From: Klebsiella pneumoniae
GTDB taxonomy: Bacteria > Myxococcota_A > UBA9042
Assembly (NCBI GenBank): GCA_945889325.1
Contig: CAMDBH010000001.1
Coordinates: 1 to 64,000 of the forward strand
Direction: 5' to 3'
Length of the DNA: 64,000 nt
Part shown: positions 1 to 9,279 of the stretch, piece by piece
Layout: every line of letters begins with the position of its first letter
Position numbering within the stretch: position 1 is the first letter of the stretch
The notes under the pieces: model-generated
The model's database searches: none
The model's input: the letters and a program-made list of their open reading frames with translations, nothing else
Told to the model about the DNA's origin: nothing
Program-made: the position numbers and the translations under genes

Positions 1-66
1 GCGGCTAAGCACGGAATCAAAGAGCGTTGGTTTTCCCCCTTTGCATCCAGCGCGATAGCGCGCAAC

Positions 67-285
67 CGGCACCTGCAGGTGCCGCTCGACCACGCTTCAG
101 CGTGCCGGGCCGCGCGCAGCGCAATTGCAGCCCGCCGCAGGCGCGCCGCCCGCAGGGCAAGGCCGCGCGCAGCGCAAAACCGCGCGCAGCGCAAAACCCG
201 CGCGTAGCGCAAAACCCGCGCGTAGCGCAAAATCCGCGCGTAGCGCAAAAGCAACCGCGCGTGAGCGCCGCCGCCCGCAGGGCAA
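67..285. repeat. Repeat- and hairpin-rich DNA upstream of dnaE
   Basis: This stretch holds a perfect 18-bp palindrome at 67-84, a hairpin at 91-104 (6-bp arms, 2-base loop), and two exact copies of a 16-bp GC-rich direct repeat at 145-160 and 270-285, which flank the 17/18-bp tandem array listed separately. The dnaE frame stays open through it, but the encoded residues (Arg/Ala/Gln/Pro only) look like translated repeat rather than protein. It is best read as an intergenic repeat element that happens to lack stops. Confidence 0.7.
163..251. repeat. 17/18-bp tandem repeat, five units
   Basis: Five head-to-tail units run 163-180, 181-197, 198-215, 216-233 and 234-251. The consensus is CCGCGCGTAGCGCAAAAC; the first two units have CAG in place of TAG. 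The unit spacing has no non-repetitive spacers, so this is a tandem repeat and not a CRISPR array. It ends 45 bases before the proposed dnaE start. Confidence 0.85.
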
Positions 286-296
286 AAAAGACCCAG

Positions 297-3200
297 ATGT
301 CCTTCGTCCACCTCCACGTACATACGCAATTCTCCATCGCCGACGGCGCTTTGCCCGTTTTGGACATGGTCAAATTCGCCGCCGACAACGGCATGCACGC
401 GATCGCGCTGACCGATCACGACAATTTGCACGCTGCGATCGACTTCACTGAAACCTGCAAAAAGTACGGCGTAAAACCCATTTACGGCTGTTGCCTGAGC
501 ATCGCCAGTCGGCCGGTCGGTGAGCACGTCAAACGCGTGCACCGCGTGACCTTGCTGGCGGAAAATCTAAAAGGTTACAGCAATTTGATGTACCTGGTGT
601 CGATGGCCAATCTCAAAGCGCCAGCGGGCGGTCATCCGCGCATCGACTACGAACTGCTGCAGAACCGCAATGAGGGTTTGATCTGTCTTTCCGGCGACTT
701 GGGTGGCGAAATCAGCAATGCCTTGTTGCGCGGCGAACCGACGGAAGCCCGGCGGCACGCGCAGCGTTACAAGTCTTGGTTTCCAGAAGGTAATTTCTTT
801 ATCGAGTGTCAACTCGGCGGTCTGGCTGAACACGAGCAGGTGTTGCCTTTGCTGTTGCAGGTGGCTTCGGAAATAGGTATCCCGTGTGTTGCGACCAATG
901 ATGTTCATTACTTAGGCCCCGATCAAGCCCGCGCGCACGAAGTGTTGGTCTGCATCGGTCTGGGCATTCAGGCCAGGCCGGACGACCAAGTGCTGCCGAC
1001 CGATCAACTCGATCTGGCGACGCCACAGGAAATGCGGCGGCGGTTCAAGCGTTATCCGCAACTGTGCGACGCAACGCTTGAAATCGCGGACCGTTGTAAC
1101 GTGACGCTCGAATTGGGCAACAGCGTGCTGCCACGCTTTCCGGTGCCCGAAAAGTTTGATGAGGTTGGCTATTTTGTCCACGTCGCCCGCGAAGGGTTGC
1201 TGCGGCGTTTCAGCGAAGGCGAAGCGAAGGGCCAAGTTTTTGACCGTGACACGTACATTGCGCGCCTCGATCGGGAAATCGGCGTCATCAAAGACATGGA
1301 TTTCCCCGGCTATTTTTTGATCGTCTGGGATTTTATCGACTGGGCCAAGCGCCAAGGGATTCCGGTCGGTCCAGGCCGGGGTTCGGGCGCTGGGTCGTTG
1401 GTCGCTTGGTCCATGCGCATCACCGATCTGGATCCGCTGCCTTATAACTTGCTTTTTGAGCGTTTTTTGAATCCCGGCCGCAAGTCTCTGCCCGACTTTG
1501 ACGTCGATTTTTGCGTCGATCGCCGCGGCGAGGTCATCAAATACGTCTCAGAGCGCTATGGTCCGGACAAAGTAGGACAAATTGCGACGTTTGGCACGCT
1601 CAAGGCCAAGGGCGCGATCCGCGACGTCGGGCGCGTGCTGGGTGTGCCGCTGCAAGATGTCAATGATGTCGCAAAATTGGTTCCGGACGATGCGAAGAAT
1701 CTGCAGGAAGCGCTGGCGGCCGAACCGCGCTTGCGCGAGCGCGTTCAAGGCGATCCGATGATCGCTAAACTCATTGAAACCGCAGGCCGTTTGGAAGGCG
1801 CCGTGCGCAACGTCGGCATGCATGCCGCGGGCGTGGTCATCGCGAGCGGCCCCTTGTGGGAACAAGTTCCGGTCGGCAAGGGTCAAACCGGTGAAAATGT
1901 GACGCAATTTGACAAGGACGATGTTGAAAAAGCCGGCCTGGTCAAATTCGATTTTCTCGGTTTGCGCAACTTGACGATGATCAAGCATTGCGTGGGCATC
2001 ATCAACCGCAGTCTGCCTGAAGATCAGCCGCGTTTTGACATCGATCAGATCGCTTTGGATGTACCTGAGGCCTATGAAGTCATGGCCCGCGGCGATACGG
2101 CCGGCATTTTTCAAATGGAATCAAGCGGTTTTACGCGAATGGTCGAGCAACTCAAGCCCACTGAGTTCGGCGACGTGATCGCTGCGGGCGCGCTCTACCG
2201 GCCAGGTCCGCTCGGAATGGGCATGCACACACGCTACATTGAGCGCAAACACCAGCGCGAAGAGCCTGATTACATGCACCCTTTGCTCGCGGATTGTCTG
2301 CGCGACACGTACGGCGTCATCGTGTATCAAGAACAGGTGATGCAAGTCGCGCAAATACTTGCAGGTTTTACGCTGAGTGAAGCCGACAACCTGCGCCGCG
2401 CCATGGGCAAGAAAAAAGCCGATGAAATGGCCAAGTGGGGCGACGTTTTCAAGAATGGCGCGCAGAAAAATGGCGTCGATCCGACCAAAGCTGATCAGAT
2501 TTTTGGTCTGATGGCGCAATTTGCGGAATACGGTTTCAACAAGTCACATGCCGCCGCCTATGGCTTGGTCACGTATCAAACGGCGTACCTCAAGGGCCTG
2601 TATCCGCATCAGTTTTATGCTGCATTGCTCACCTCCGATCAAGGCGACACGGACAAAGTCGTCCAGTACATCCAACAAGCGCGCAACGCCGGTATTGCGG
2701 TATTACCGCCTGATATCAATGAGAGTTCGCTCAGTTTTTCGGTGGCGTCCGAAAAAATTCGCTTTGGCCTGGGCGCGATCAAAGGGTTGGGCGAATCTGC
2801 CATCGACTCCATCGTCAGTGCGCGCAACAAAGACGGCCGATTTACCAGCCTGTTCGACCTTTGCCGCCGCGTCGACACCAAGAGGGCTAACCGCAAAGCG
2901 TTAGAAGCACTGGTCAAATGCGGGGCGTTTGACAGTTTTGACCAGCCGCGCGACGTCATTTGGGCCAACGTCGGGCGCGCGGTCGAGCGGGCGCAGGATG
3001 AACAGAAAGCCCGTGATTCCGCACAAGTTTCCCTGTTTGGCATGTTGTCCGGCGGCGGTGGCAGCGTCAAGATTGTCGACACGTACGGTGCCGCGGAAGA
3101 ACGCTGGACGCAGCGGCAAATGTTGCAATTTGAGAAAGATATCCTTGGGTTCTACGTATCCGGTCATCCGCTGGATCGTTACGGCAAGGAATTGTATCGC

Positions 3201-3779
3201 CTTAAAGTGCAAAATATTTTGGCGCTCAAAGATCCGGCGATCTTGAAAAAGACGCCGGAATACGGGCGGCGTCACCAGGCGTGGGCCGCCGTCGTCGTCG
3301 TTTCGCACCGCGAACAGATCACGCAAAAAGGCACGCGGATGGGCATCACCGTGATCGAGGATCGCAGTGGGCAGGCCGAAGTCATGACATTTTCGCGGGC
3401 TTTGGAGAGTTGCTCTGCCATGCTCAAAGGCGACCAGCCGCTGTTGCTCAAACTGAGCGTGGACAATGATCGCAATGATGACACCAAAGTACGGCTGAGC
3501 ATTGAAGAATGTAAGCTGCTCGACGACGCCATGGTCGGGCAGTCCGACCAATTGCGCATCAAGTTGAACGTGGCGCAATGCGATGCGCAAAAGCTTCGCG
3601 AACTCAAGGCGTTGCTTCAGGGTGCCAAAGGCACAGCCAAAGTGCTGGTGCAGGTCTCGGTGCCCGATCAGGGTGAGGTGACGATCGCCGCCGGTGACAA
3701 TTTGCGCGTGACGGTCAACGACGCGTTGATCGGCAAGTTGGAGCAATTATTTGGCCGCGGCACGGCTGCGATGTCCTAA
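297..3779 (+). CDS. dnaE: DNA polymerase III alpha subunit (DnaE1 type)
   Basis: This is the replicative DNA polymerase catalytic subunit, about 1160 residues, the usual length for DnaE. It opens with an intact-looking PHP domain (HLHVHTQFS near residues 5-13, then TDHDNL). The polymerase active site PDFDVDF lies near residue 400 and the third catalytic Asp region FDFLGLRNL near 550. The tau/beta-binding and OB-fold part fills the C-terminus. The open frame extends upstream to position 27, but that part is repeat DNA; the ATG at 297 begins directly with the conserved PHP start and is preferred. No clear Shine-Dalgarno motif precedes it. The first gene after the window's left edge, with a lipoprotein gene 104 bases downstream on the same strand. 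Confidence 0.97.
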   Translation: MSFVHLHVHTQFSIADGALPVLDMVKFAADNGMHAIALTDHDNLHAAIDFTETCKKYGVKPIYGCCLSIASRPVGEHVKRVHRVTLLAENLKGYSNLMYLVSMANLKAPAGGHPRIDYELLQNRNEGLICLSGDLGGEISNALLRGEPTEARRHAQRYKSWFPEGNFFIECQLGGLAEHEQVLPLLLQVASEIGIPCVATNDVHYLGPDQARAHEVLVCIGLGIQARPDDQVLPTDQLDLATPQEMRRRFKRYPQLCDATLEIADRCNVTLELGNSVLPRFPVPEKFDEVGYFVHVAREGLLRRFSEGEAKGQVFDRDTYIARLDREIGVIKDMDFPGYFLIVWDFIDWAKRQGIPVGPGRGSGAGSLVAWSMRITDLDPLPYNLLFERFLNPGRKSLPDFDVDFCVDRRGEVIKYVSERYGPDKVGQIATFGTLKAKGAIRDVGRVLGVPLQDVNDVAKLVPDDAKNLQEALAAEPRLRERVQGDPMIAKLIETAGRLEGAVRNVGMHAAGVVIASGPLWEQVPVGKGQTGENVTQFDKDDVEKAGLVKFDFLGLRNLTMIKHCVGIINRSLPEDQPRFDIDQIALDVPEAYEVMARGDTAGIFQMESSGFTRMVEQLKPTEFGDVIAAGALYRPGPLGMGMHTRYIERKHQREEPDYMHPLLADCLRDTYGVIVYQEQVMQVAQILAGFTLSEADNLRRAMGKKKADEMAKWGDVFKNGAQKNGVDPTKADQIFGLMAQFAEYGFNKSHAAAYGLVTYQTAYLKGLYPHQFYAALLTSDQGDTDKVVQYIQQARNAGIAVLPPDINESSLSFSVASEKIRFGLGAIKGLGESAIDSIVSARNKDGRFTSLFDLCRRVDTKRANRKALEALVKCGAFDSFDQPRDVIWANVGRAVERAQDEQKARDSAQVSLFGMLSGGGGSVKIVDTYGAAEERWTQRQMLQFEKDILGFYVSGHPLDRYGKELYRLKVQNILALKDPAILKKTPEYGRRHQAWAAVVVVSHREQITQKGTRMGITVIEDRSGQAEVMTFSRALESCSAMLKGDQPLLLKLSVDNDRNDDTKVRLSIEECKLLDDAMVGQSDQLRIKLNVAQCDAQKLRELKALLQGAKGTAKVLVQVSVPDQGEVTIAAGDNLRVTVNDALIGKLEQLFGRGTAAMS

Positions 3780-3883
3780 AAAGCGCCAAATTTTTCGCGG
3801 CGATGGCCGCTTGCAACATTCTAGCTTGCCGTCAATCGCCGCAAACCGTATGCTGCCGCCTGCATAATTGTGAAGGAAATGCC

Positions 3884-6800
3884 ATGCGCCGCGCGCGATC
3901 ATACTGCGGATTCTCCTTTGTCGTTTCGCTGTCGGCCTTTTGCGCCTGTGGCGACCCACCCGCTGATGACGTTGCGGTCGGCCCGTCGTTCGTGGACAAC
4001 GACGCCAATGGCAATTTGAGCGACGCGGGCGACGCAGCAGATGGCAAAAATGGTAAAAATGACAACGGATTGCAAGATGGGTCCCCCACCAATGCAGACG
4101 GCGTAGTTGGCGAGGACTGTCAGGCGGTCTGCGTCGATGGCGGCGATAGCGGCAGCGGCGCCAACGACGGCGCTGCCGACAGCAACGACGGCGGCGGGCA
4201 AAATGACACGGGACCGGCGATTTGCACGCCGAACTGCTCTTTTGGCTACGCCTGCATCGACGTCGGTAAGGGCCCAGAATGCTTGCCCGATCTAGCATTT
4301 GCCTGCGCGCCCTGCAGCAGCGACCTCAACTGTTTGGGCGGTCAATGTGCCAGTCTCGGCGGTGAGGTGTCTACATGCCTGATTCCGTGTGCGATTAGCC
4401 CCAGCGGGGCCAGCAACTGTCCAGTCGGCCTGACTTGCAACGCCGTCGGCGGTGGCAGCGGCGTTTGCAAACCGGACAGCGGCGTTTGTTCATGCACTGG
4501 AAAAAATCAAGGTGAGAAGCGCAGTTGTAAGGGCAACGGCGGCACTTGCGCTGGCAGCCAAACCTGCGGCATCGGCGGCTGGAGCGCTTGCGACGCGCCG
4601 GGCAGTTCGGCCGAACTTTGCGATGGCATCGACAACGACTGCAACGGCCAGACCGATGAGGCGATGGTGGCGCCGAGTTGCGTTTCCAATAATGAATTCG
4701 GCAGTTGCCCGGGTGTGTCCGCTTGCCAGGGCGCCAAGGGCTGGGTCTGCCAAGCGCCGGCGGCCAAGGCGGAAATCTGCAACAACATCGATGACAACTG
4801 CAACGGCCAAACCGATGAACCGTGGCTCGCCAACGGCAAATACACGACCGAAAGCAATTGCGGTGGTTGCGGGTTTGACTGCAGTAAGGTTTTCATAGGC
4901 GGCAAAGGCACTTGCGATCCGACTAGTTTTCCGCCCCATTGCATCGTGTCCGTGTGCGACGCCGGTTTCACGATCGGCGCCAAGGGCACCTGCGAGCCGA
5001 TTCCCCAGACGCCGTGCAGCAGTTGCAAGGCGGACAGTGAATGCCCGATCGACGCCCAGTGCGTGGCAACGGGCAACAGCAATGGCAAGGTCTGCGCGGC
5101 GTCCTGCGGCAGCGCGGCTTGCGCGCTGGCCGGCACCGTCTGCACCCCGACGGCGCAAAACGGTTTGCGCTGCCTGCCGCCCGCCGATGGCTGTACTTGC
5201 ACCCCCGACAAGATCGGCAAGACACAGATATGCAGCAAAACCAACGCATTGGGATTGTGCCAAGGCTTGCAGGTTTGCGCGGCGGGCAACGCATGGCAAA
5301 CCTGCAGCGCCAAAGTGCCTGAAAAGGAAAGCTGTAACGGCGTGGACGACAACTGCGATGGCAAGATCGACAATGACGTGAGCGATATTGGCAAACCATG
5401 TGTTAATACAAACGCTTTTGGCAGCTGCAAGGGCTTTGTGAAATGCAACGGCAGCGGCGGCCTGAGTTGTGACGCCGGCGTGGCGCAAAAAGAAACCTGC
5501 AACGGTCAAGATGACGACTGCAACGGCGTAGCGGACGACGGTTACATTAATCCTGCCAACGGGCTGTACGATTCGATAAACAATTGCGGGGGTTGCAATA
5601 TCGCATGTCCGGTGGCACCTGGCATCGGCAGCACGGCCGCGTGCACGGTCAATGCCGGCAAACCGGCCTGCTCATTTGCCTGTAAACCCGGCTGGGCCAA
5701 CGCAAATGGCAGTCAGAACGACGGCTGCGAGTGCCAAATCATCCCTGGCATCGACATCCCGGGCGATGGCATCGATCAGAATTGTGATGGCGTCGATGGC
5801 GACAGCAGCCAAGGGATTTTTGTGGCAAAAACCGGCAGTGACAGCAACCCAGGCACCGTCGCGGCGCCTTTTGCAACTATCGGAAAAGGCATTGCAACTG
5901 CGGTGACGGCAAAAAAATCACTTGTATTTGTCGCAGCAGGCGCCTACGCCGGAAACTTGGAAATGGCTGCGGGTGTTTCCATTTACGGCGGCTACGGCAA
6001 ACAGTTTGCCGTGCGCGACATCAAGGCTTTTGAAAGCGTGATCGTCGGCGTTGCGCCTCCCGCGGGCGACGCGATCACTTTGCATTGCAAGGACATTGTC
6101 GGCGCACCGCCTGCGTTGCCTACGCGCGTCGACGGCGCGACGATTTTGGGCGCCGCCGCGCAGAAGTACGGCACCAGCAGCTACGCGGTGCTCAGCGCCG
6201 GTTGCGACACACGGTTCAGCGTGCAGAACTGCAAAATTGTAGCGGGAAATGGCGCGGACGGTTTGCTCGGTGCCGCCGGTGTCGTCGGCGCCAGCGGGGT
6301 GGCCGGCGGTGCGGGCTTGGGTTCCAAGGACATCGGCCACCCAATCTGCGGCCCCAACGACCCCAACCCAGGCGGCGCGGCCGGCGCTCTCATGTGCGGC
6401 ACGACAAACGTTTCTGGCGGCGCGGGTGGCACGGCCATCTGTCCGGATTTTGATGAAGCGTCGGTGCCGCCGGTCTGTCCGGATTTCAAAGCCGTGCAAA
6501 ATTCAAAGCCCGAGGAATACGGCAAAAACGGCCAAGGCCCCAGCCCCGGCAAAGGCGGCATACCGGGCGGCGATGCGTACATCGATCCCAACGACGGCGT
6601 CACAACTTCTTGCATCAAATACAAAGCCATCGGCTGCAACGACTGCATGGTCGCGCTCAAAGCGCTCTACGGTTTGGATGGCAAAGCGGGCACCAACGGA
6701 AGTTCAGGCAATAGCGGCACCGGCGGTTCGGGCGGCCAAGTCGTTGGCGGCGTTTGGGTCGGCGGCACAGGCTACGCGGGCGGCGCAGGCGGTCCGGGCT

Positions 6801-7381
6801 CGGGCGGCGGTGGCGGTGGCGCGGCCGGTGGCGTTGAGGTGATCGGTTGCCTACAAGTCGATGGATTTTCTGACATCGGTGGTTCGGGAGGCGGCGGTGG
6901 TTCTGGCGGTTGCGGCGGCACCGGCGGTCAGGGCGGTGGCGCCGGCGGCGGCAGCTTCACGGTGTTCATCATCGCCGCACCAAGCGGCATGCCGATTCTC
7001 AGCGCCAACACTTTGTTGGGCGGAAAAGGCGGCAACGGCGGCACCGGTGGCACCGGCGGCTATGGCGGCCTTCCCGGCGCTGCGGGTTTTGGCGGCTCGG
7101 GCGCGGAAGACAACATGAAAACTTTTTGCGGCACCAAGGGCGGCGCCGGCAGTTCCGGCGGCCACGGCGGTCACGCGGGCGGCGGCGGCGGCGGCGCGGG
7201 TGGCGCGGCGGTGCTGATCGGCGTGAGCGGCGTGCCTGCTGATATCGTCGCAGGATACAATACCGCTAATACCTTTGAAATGTTGGGTGTTGCCGGCATC
7301 GGTGGCGTCGGCGGTTCGTCGGCGGGGTTGGCGGGCAGTCAAGGTCAAACCGGTGCGACTGCCAAAATTGCGCTTTGGTGA
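3884..7381 (+). CDS. Giant surface lipoprotein: Cys-rich MopE-like repeats, beta-helix-like and Gly-rich regions
   Basis: A predicted exported lipoprotein of 1165 residues. The start at 3884 is supported by a GAAGGA Shine-Dalgarno motif at 3872-3877 and by a short signal sequence ending in a Cys pair (AFCAC) near residue 21. After an Asp/Asn/Gly-rich low-complexity linker, five MopE-type motifs of the form xGxDNDCNGxxDE occur near residues 245, 300, 484, 540 and 627; this motif binds Ca/Cu-type metals in related proteins. Residues about 645-800 open with FVAKTGSDSNPGT, typical of right-handed beta-helix (DUF1565-like) surface proteins. The last ~370 residues are rich in GG, GGG and GTGG runs. 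Likely outer-membrane or cell-surface exposed; substrate or partner unknown. Strong composition bias creates many long false frames on both strands here. Confidence 0.85.
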   Translation: MRRARSYCGFSFVVSLSAFCACGDPPADDVAVGPSFVDNDANGNLSDAGDAADGKNGKNDNGLQDGSPTNADGVVGEDCQAVCVDGGDSGSGANDGAADSNDGGGQNDTGPAICTPNCSFGYACIDVGKGPECLPDLAFACAPCSSDLNCLGGQCASLGGEVSTCLIPCAISPSGASNCPVGLTCNAVGGGSGVCKPDSGVCSCTGKNQGEKRSCKGNGGTCAGSQTCGIGGWSACDAPGSSAELCDGIDNDCNGQTDEAMVAPSCVSNNEFGSCPGVSACQGAKGWVCQAPAAKAEICNNIDDNCNGQTDEPWLANGKYTTESNCGGCGFDCSKVFIGGKGTCDPTSFPPHCIVSVCDAGFTIGAKGTCEPIPQTPCSSCKADSECPIDAQCVATGNSNGKVCAASCGSAACALAGTVCTPTAQNGLRCLPPADGCTCTPDKIGKTQICSKTNALGLCQGLQVCAAGNAWQTCSAKVPEKESCNGVDDNCDGKIDNDVSDIGKPCVNTNAFGSCKGFVKCNGSGGLSCDAGVAQKETCNGQDDDCNGVADDGYINPANGLYDSINNCGGCNIACPVAPGIGSTAACTVNAGKPACSFACKPGWANANGSQNDGCECQIIPGIDIPGDGIDQNCDGVDGDSSQGIFVAKTGSDSNPGTVAAPFATIGKGIATAVTAKKSLVFVAAGAYAGNLEMAAGVSIYGGYGKQFAVRDIKAFESVIVGVAPPAGDAITLHCKDIVGAPPALPTRVDGATILGAAAQKYGTSSYAVLSAGCDTRFSVQNCKIVAGNGADGLLGAAGVVGASGVAGGAGLGSKDIGHPICGPNDPNPGGAAGALMCGTTNVSGGAGGTAICPDFDEASVPPVCPDFKAVQNSKPEEYGKNGQGPSPGKGGIPGGDAYIDPNDGVTTSCIKYKAIGCNDCMVALKALYGLDGKAGTNGSSGNSGTGGSGGQVVGGVWVGGTGYAGGAGGPGSGGGGGGAAGGVEVIGCLQVDGFSDIGGSGGGGGSGGCGGTGGQGGGAGGGSFTVFIIAAPSGMPILSANTLLGGKGGNGGTGGTGGYGGLPGAAGFGGSGAEDNMKTFCGTKGGAGSSGGHGGHAGGGGGGAGGAAVLIGVSGVPADIVAGYNTANTFEMLGVAGIGGVGGSSAGLAGSQGQTGATAKIALW

Positions 7382-7411
7382 CGCGGCATGGTTGGCGGTC
7401 GATGGGAATTG

Positions 7412-8002
7412 CTACAGCGAATTCTCATAGATCCGCCAAGCGCCTGCTTCCTTCCGAAAAACGATCGGCGCCGGATTGTCGCGTATCTTGCTAAAAAGGA
7501 AGAGTTTTTGCTCCTTTCCATCGGCATCGAGCTTGACCGGATCGCGGCGGGTAATTCGCACGCTGAATTTGGTGTCCTCCACAACGTAAGTCTTGGCGCG
7601 TTCGCGAAATTTCGCCCATTGGTAGCGCCTTAGCTGTGAGGTTGCATTGTCGTTGTCGTGGTTGGAATCGACGTTAAGATTGGCGTAACAACTAAATCCA
7701 TCGTTTTCGCCCATTTCTAGCACGCAGCGAAATGCCGCACGCAGCGTAGCTTCGGGGGTACCGACCGCAAACTCACTGACAACATCGCCAGTTTCCTTTG
7801 CTTTTCCATCGGCATGGGCCGCCGCATTCTCCAGCGGTGCTTTGGGCTTTTTCGCCTTTGCCACTTCTTTTTCAACGGCGGCCCGCGGTGGCGGTTCCTT
7901 TTGGTCTTTCTTTTCATCTTCTGCGTGTGCGCTTAGCGCACTAAACAGGCCAACTGTCGTGACCGTGCAGACATAACTTCGCATTCTTTTGTATAAATAC
8001 AT
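7412..8002 (-). CDS. Exported hypothetical protein
   Basis: A 196-residue protein of unknown function. A strong Shine-Dalgarno motif (AAAGGAG) stands six bases before the ATG at 8002; a second ATG at 7984 is possible. The N-terminus is a signal peptide with a likely cleavage after SALSAHA, followed by a Lys/Glu/Pro-rich linker. The folded part (from about residue 80) begins TPEATLRAAFRCVLE and ends with a beta-rich VFRKEAGAWRIYENSL segment, the layout of NTF2-like or DUF4878-like periplasmic proteins, though I cannot confirm the family. It is convergent with the giant lipoprotein gene, 30 bases apart. Confidence 0.75.
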   Translation of the reverse strand: MYLYKRMRSYVCTVTTVGLFSALSAHAEDEKKDQKEPPPRAAVEKEVAKAKKPKAPLENAAAHADGKAKETGDVVSEFAVGTPEATLRAAFRCVLEMGENDGFSCYANLNVDSNHDNDNATSQLRRYQWAKFRERAKTYVVEDTKFSVRITRRDPVKLDADGKEQKLFLFSKIRDNPAPIVFRKEAGAWRIYENSL

Positions 8003-8158
8003 GTTTGGCTCCTTTCATCGCATCGCCGTTACAAACCTGCCACCAGCGCACACGCTAACAGTGGATCTTGCGCGTTGCAACGCTCGCAAAGTGCCGGTGA
8101 TTCATTGTAGACTGTTTGCTGAGATTGGCCGCAGAGAGCCGGTTGTTTGGCAGCCCAG

Positions 8159-8641
8159 ATGAACCCAATGCATCAGCCGCACCCGATTGATTTCGCCACC
8201 CCCGACGATCGCGGCGCGGTTGTGAGCCTGTTTGCGGAAGATTTGACCGACCTGCGCCTGCCTGTGGATGAAATTGCGCTCGCCGCCGTCTTCGATCATT
8301 TGGTAAGCGACGCGCGGTCTGTCGTGCTGGTCATCCGAGAAACGCAAGATGGTCAGGCAGTTGGGGTTCTCGTCGCCTCGCGTTTGCCGAGCGTCAAATT
8401 TCAAGGCTGGTCGCTGTGGATCGAAGAACTGTACGTCGCCAAACGCGCGCGGCAACTCGGTCTGGGTCGCCAAATGGTCACCAAACTTTTGCAGGTCGCC
8501 CGCGCCGAACAGGTCAAAGGCATTGATTTGGAAGCGTATCACGGCAATGCCCCAGCTGCGTTGCTCTACAGAAGCCTCGGCTTTCGGCGTTTGGGCCGCG
8601 AACGCTTCTACTATCGCTTTGAATGGGAACACGAAACGTGA
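8159..8641 (+). CDS. GNAT-family N-acetyltransferase
   Basis: About 160 residues with a GNAT fold: the segment WIEELYVAKRARQLGLGRQMV matches beta4 and the acetyl-CoA pyrophosphate loop (R-x-x-G-x-G/A, here RQLGLGR), followed by the NAPAALLYRSLGFRR motif typical of the C-terminal part. The acyl acceptor is unknown. The ATG at 8159 is chosen; ATG 8168 and TTG 8147 are alternatives because no strong Shine-Dalgarno motif decides. Its stop overlaps the start of the SspB-like gene, so the two are probably cotranslated. Confidence 0.88.
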   Translation: MNPMHQPHPIDFATPDDRGAVVSLFAEDLTDLRLPVDEIALAAVFDHLVSDARSVVLVIRETQDGQAVGVLVASRLPSVKFQGWSLWIEELYVAKRARQLGLGRQMVTKLLQVARAEQVKGIDLEAYHGNAPAALLYRSLGFRRLGRERFYYRFEWEHET

Positions 8642-9237
8642 TCGGCCCCAAGACAGAAAAAGCAAAATTTTTCTTAACGTTGCTGCAAGATGGCGTCGCT
8701 TCACTGCATTTTGACCCACGCGCCGCGGGTGTCGTCGTTCCGCCGCGATTTGCCCGGCAGTGCTCCTTGGTGCTGAATTATTCGTTCAACTACCACATCT
8801 CAGATTTTAACGTTGATGATCAGTCGGTTGTGGCAACTTTGACGTTTGCGGGCCAACCCTGTTGCTGCACCGTACCTTGGCACGCCGTCTACGCGATGCG
8901 CAGCGAAGTGAACGGCGCAATGAAGGCATGGCCCGAAGCGTTGCCGGCTGAATTGCAACACGAACTTTTCTCGCCGCCACAACGCCCGAGTGCAGGTCGC
9001 CGCGCGGCCGTGACGTCGCCATTGCCCCCCGCGCCGGTCGCCGTGACCCAATTATCCCCGCCAAAAAGGGGGGGGGGCTCTGCCCCCGCCCGCGTGGGCG
9101 CTCCACAACGCCCTGTATTTCAATTGCTTTCTGGGGGCGCTGCGGCACCAGAGCCGGAACCGGCCGAGCCGGATCTGGCTTCTGACACACCAATCGCGCC
9201 AGCACCGCGCGCCGGACATCTGCGTCGAATCAAGTAG
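8638..9237 (+). CDS. sspB: SspB-like ClpXP adaptor protein
   Basis: About 199 residues. The first ~100 match stringent starvation protein B: VVVPPRFARQCSLVLNYS, then a beta-rich FAGQPCCCTVPWHAVYAM segment equivalent to the SspB FxGxxxxIxVPWxAIxAI core. In known systems SspB tethers ssrA-tagged proteins to ClpXP. The C-terminal ~90 residues are Pro/Ala/Glu-rich and probably disordered, as in SspB where the extreme C-terminus contacts ClpX. GTG at 8638 overlaps the previous stop (GTGA); ATG at 8623 in the same frame is the alternative. A G10 run at 9068-9077 lies inside the tail and could shift frame, affecting only the linker. Confidence 0.8.
   Translation: MIGPKTEKAKFFLTLLQDGVASLHFDPRAAGVVVPPRFARQCSLVLNYSFNYHISDFNVDDQSVVATLTFAGQPCCCTVPWHAVYAMRSEVNGAMKAWPEALPAELQHELFSPPQRPSAGRRAAVTSPLPPAPVAVTQLSPPKRGGGSAPARVGAPQRPVFQLLSGGAAAPEPEPAEPDLASDTPIAPAPRAGHLRRIK
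9068..9100. repeat. G10 homopolymer and two short GC hairpins inside the sspB tail
   Basis: Ten consecutive G bases (9068-9077) run into a hairpin with arms GGGGGC/GCCCCC (9073-9087), followed by a second hairpin with arms CGCCC/GGGCG (9087-9100). The reading frame is preserved as written. Because this lies in a low-complexity linker it may be a small palindromic insertion tolerated by the protein. Confidence 0.7.
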
Positions 9238-9279
9238 TTATCAAGCTGAACGGGTTTGATCTTCTCTTGACACGCTGGA

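Noticed and set aside
163-251. Possible CRISPR array
   Set aside because: The units are adjacent without spacers and only 17-18 bases long; no cas genes are nearby.
27-296. N-terminal extension of DnaE by 90 residues
   Set aside because: It is encoded by hairpins and tandem repeats, has only Arg/Ala/Pro/Gln-biased residues, and the conserved PHP domain starts exactly at ATG 297.
2901-3746. 281-codon open frame on the minus strand inside dnaE
   Set aside because: Fully antisense to a conserved essential gene; His/Gln-rich composition typical of a shadow frame.
4490-5509. Two overlapping minus-strand frames of over 330 codons in the Cys-rich lipoprotein gene
   Set aside because: Created by the biased composition of the Cys/Gly/Asn repeats; no start context and no recognisable family.
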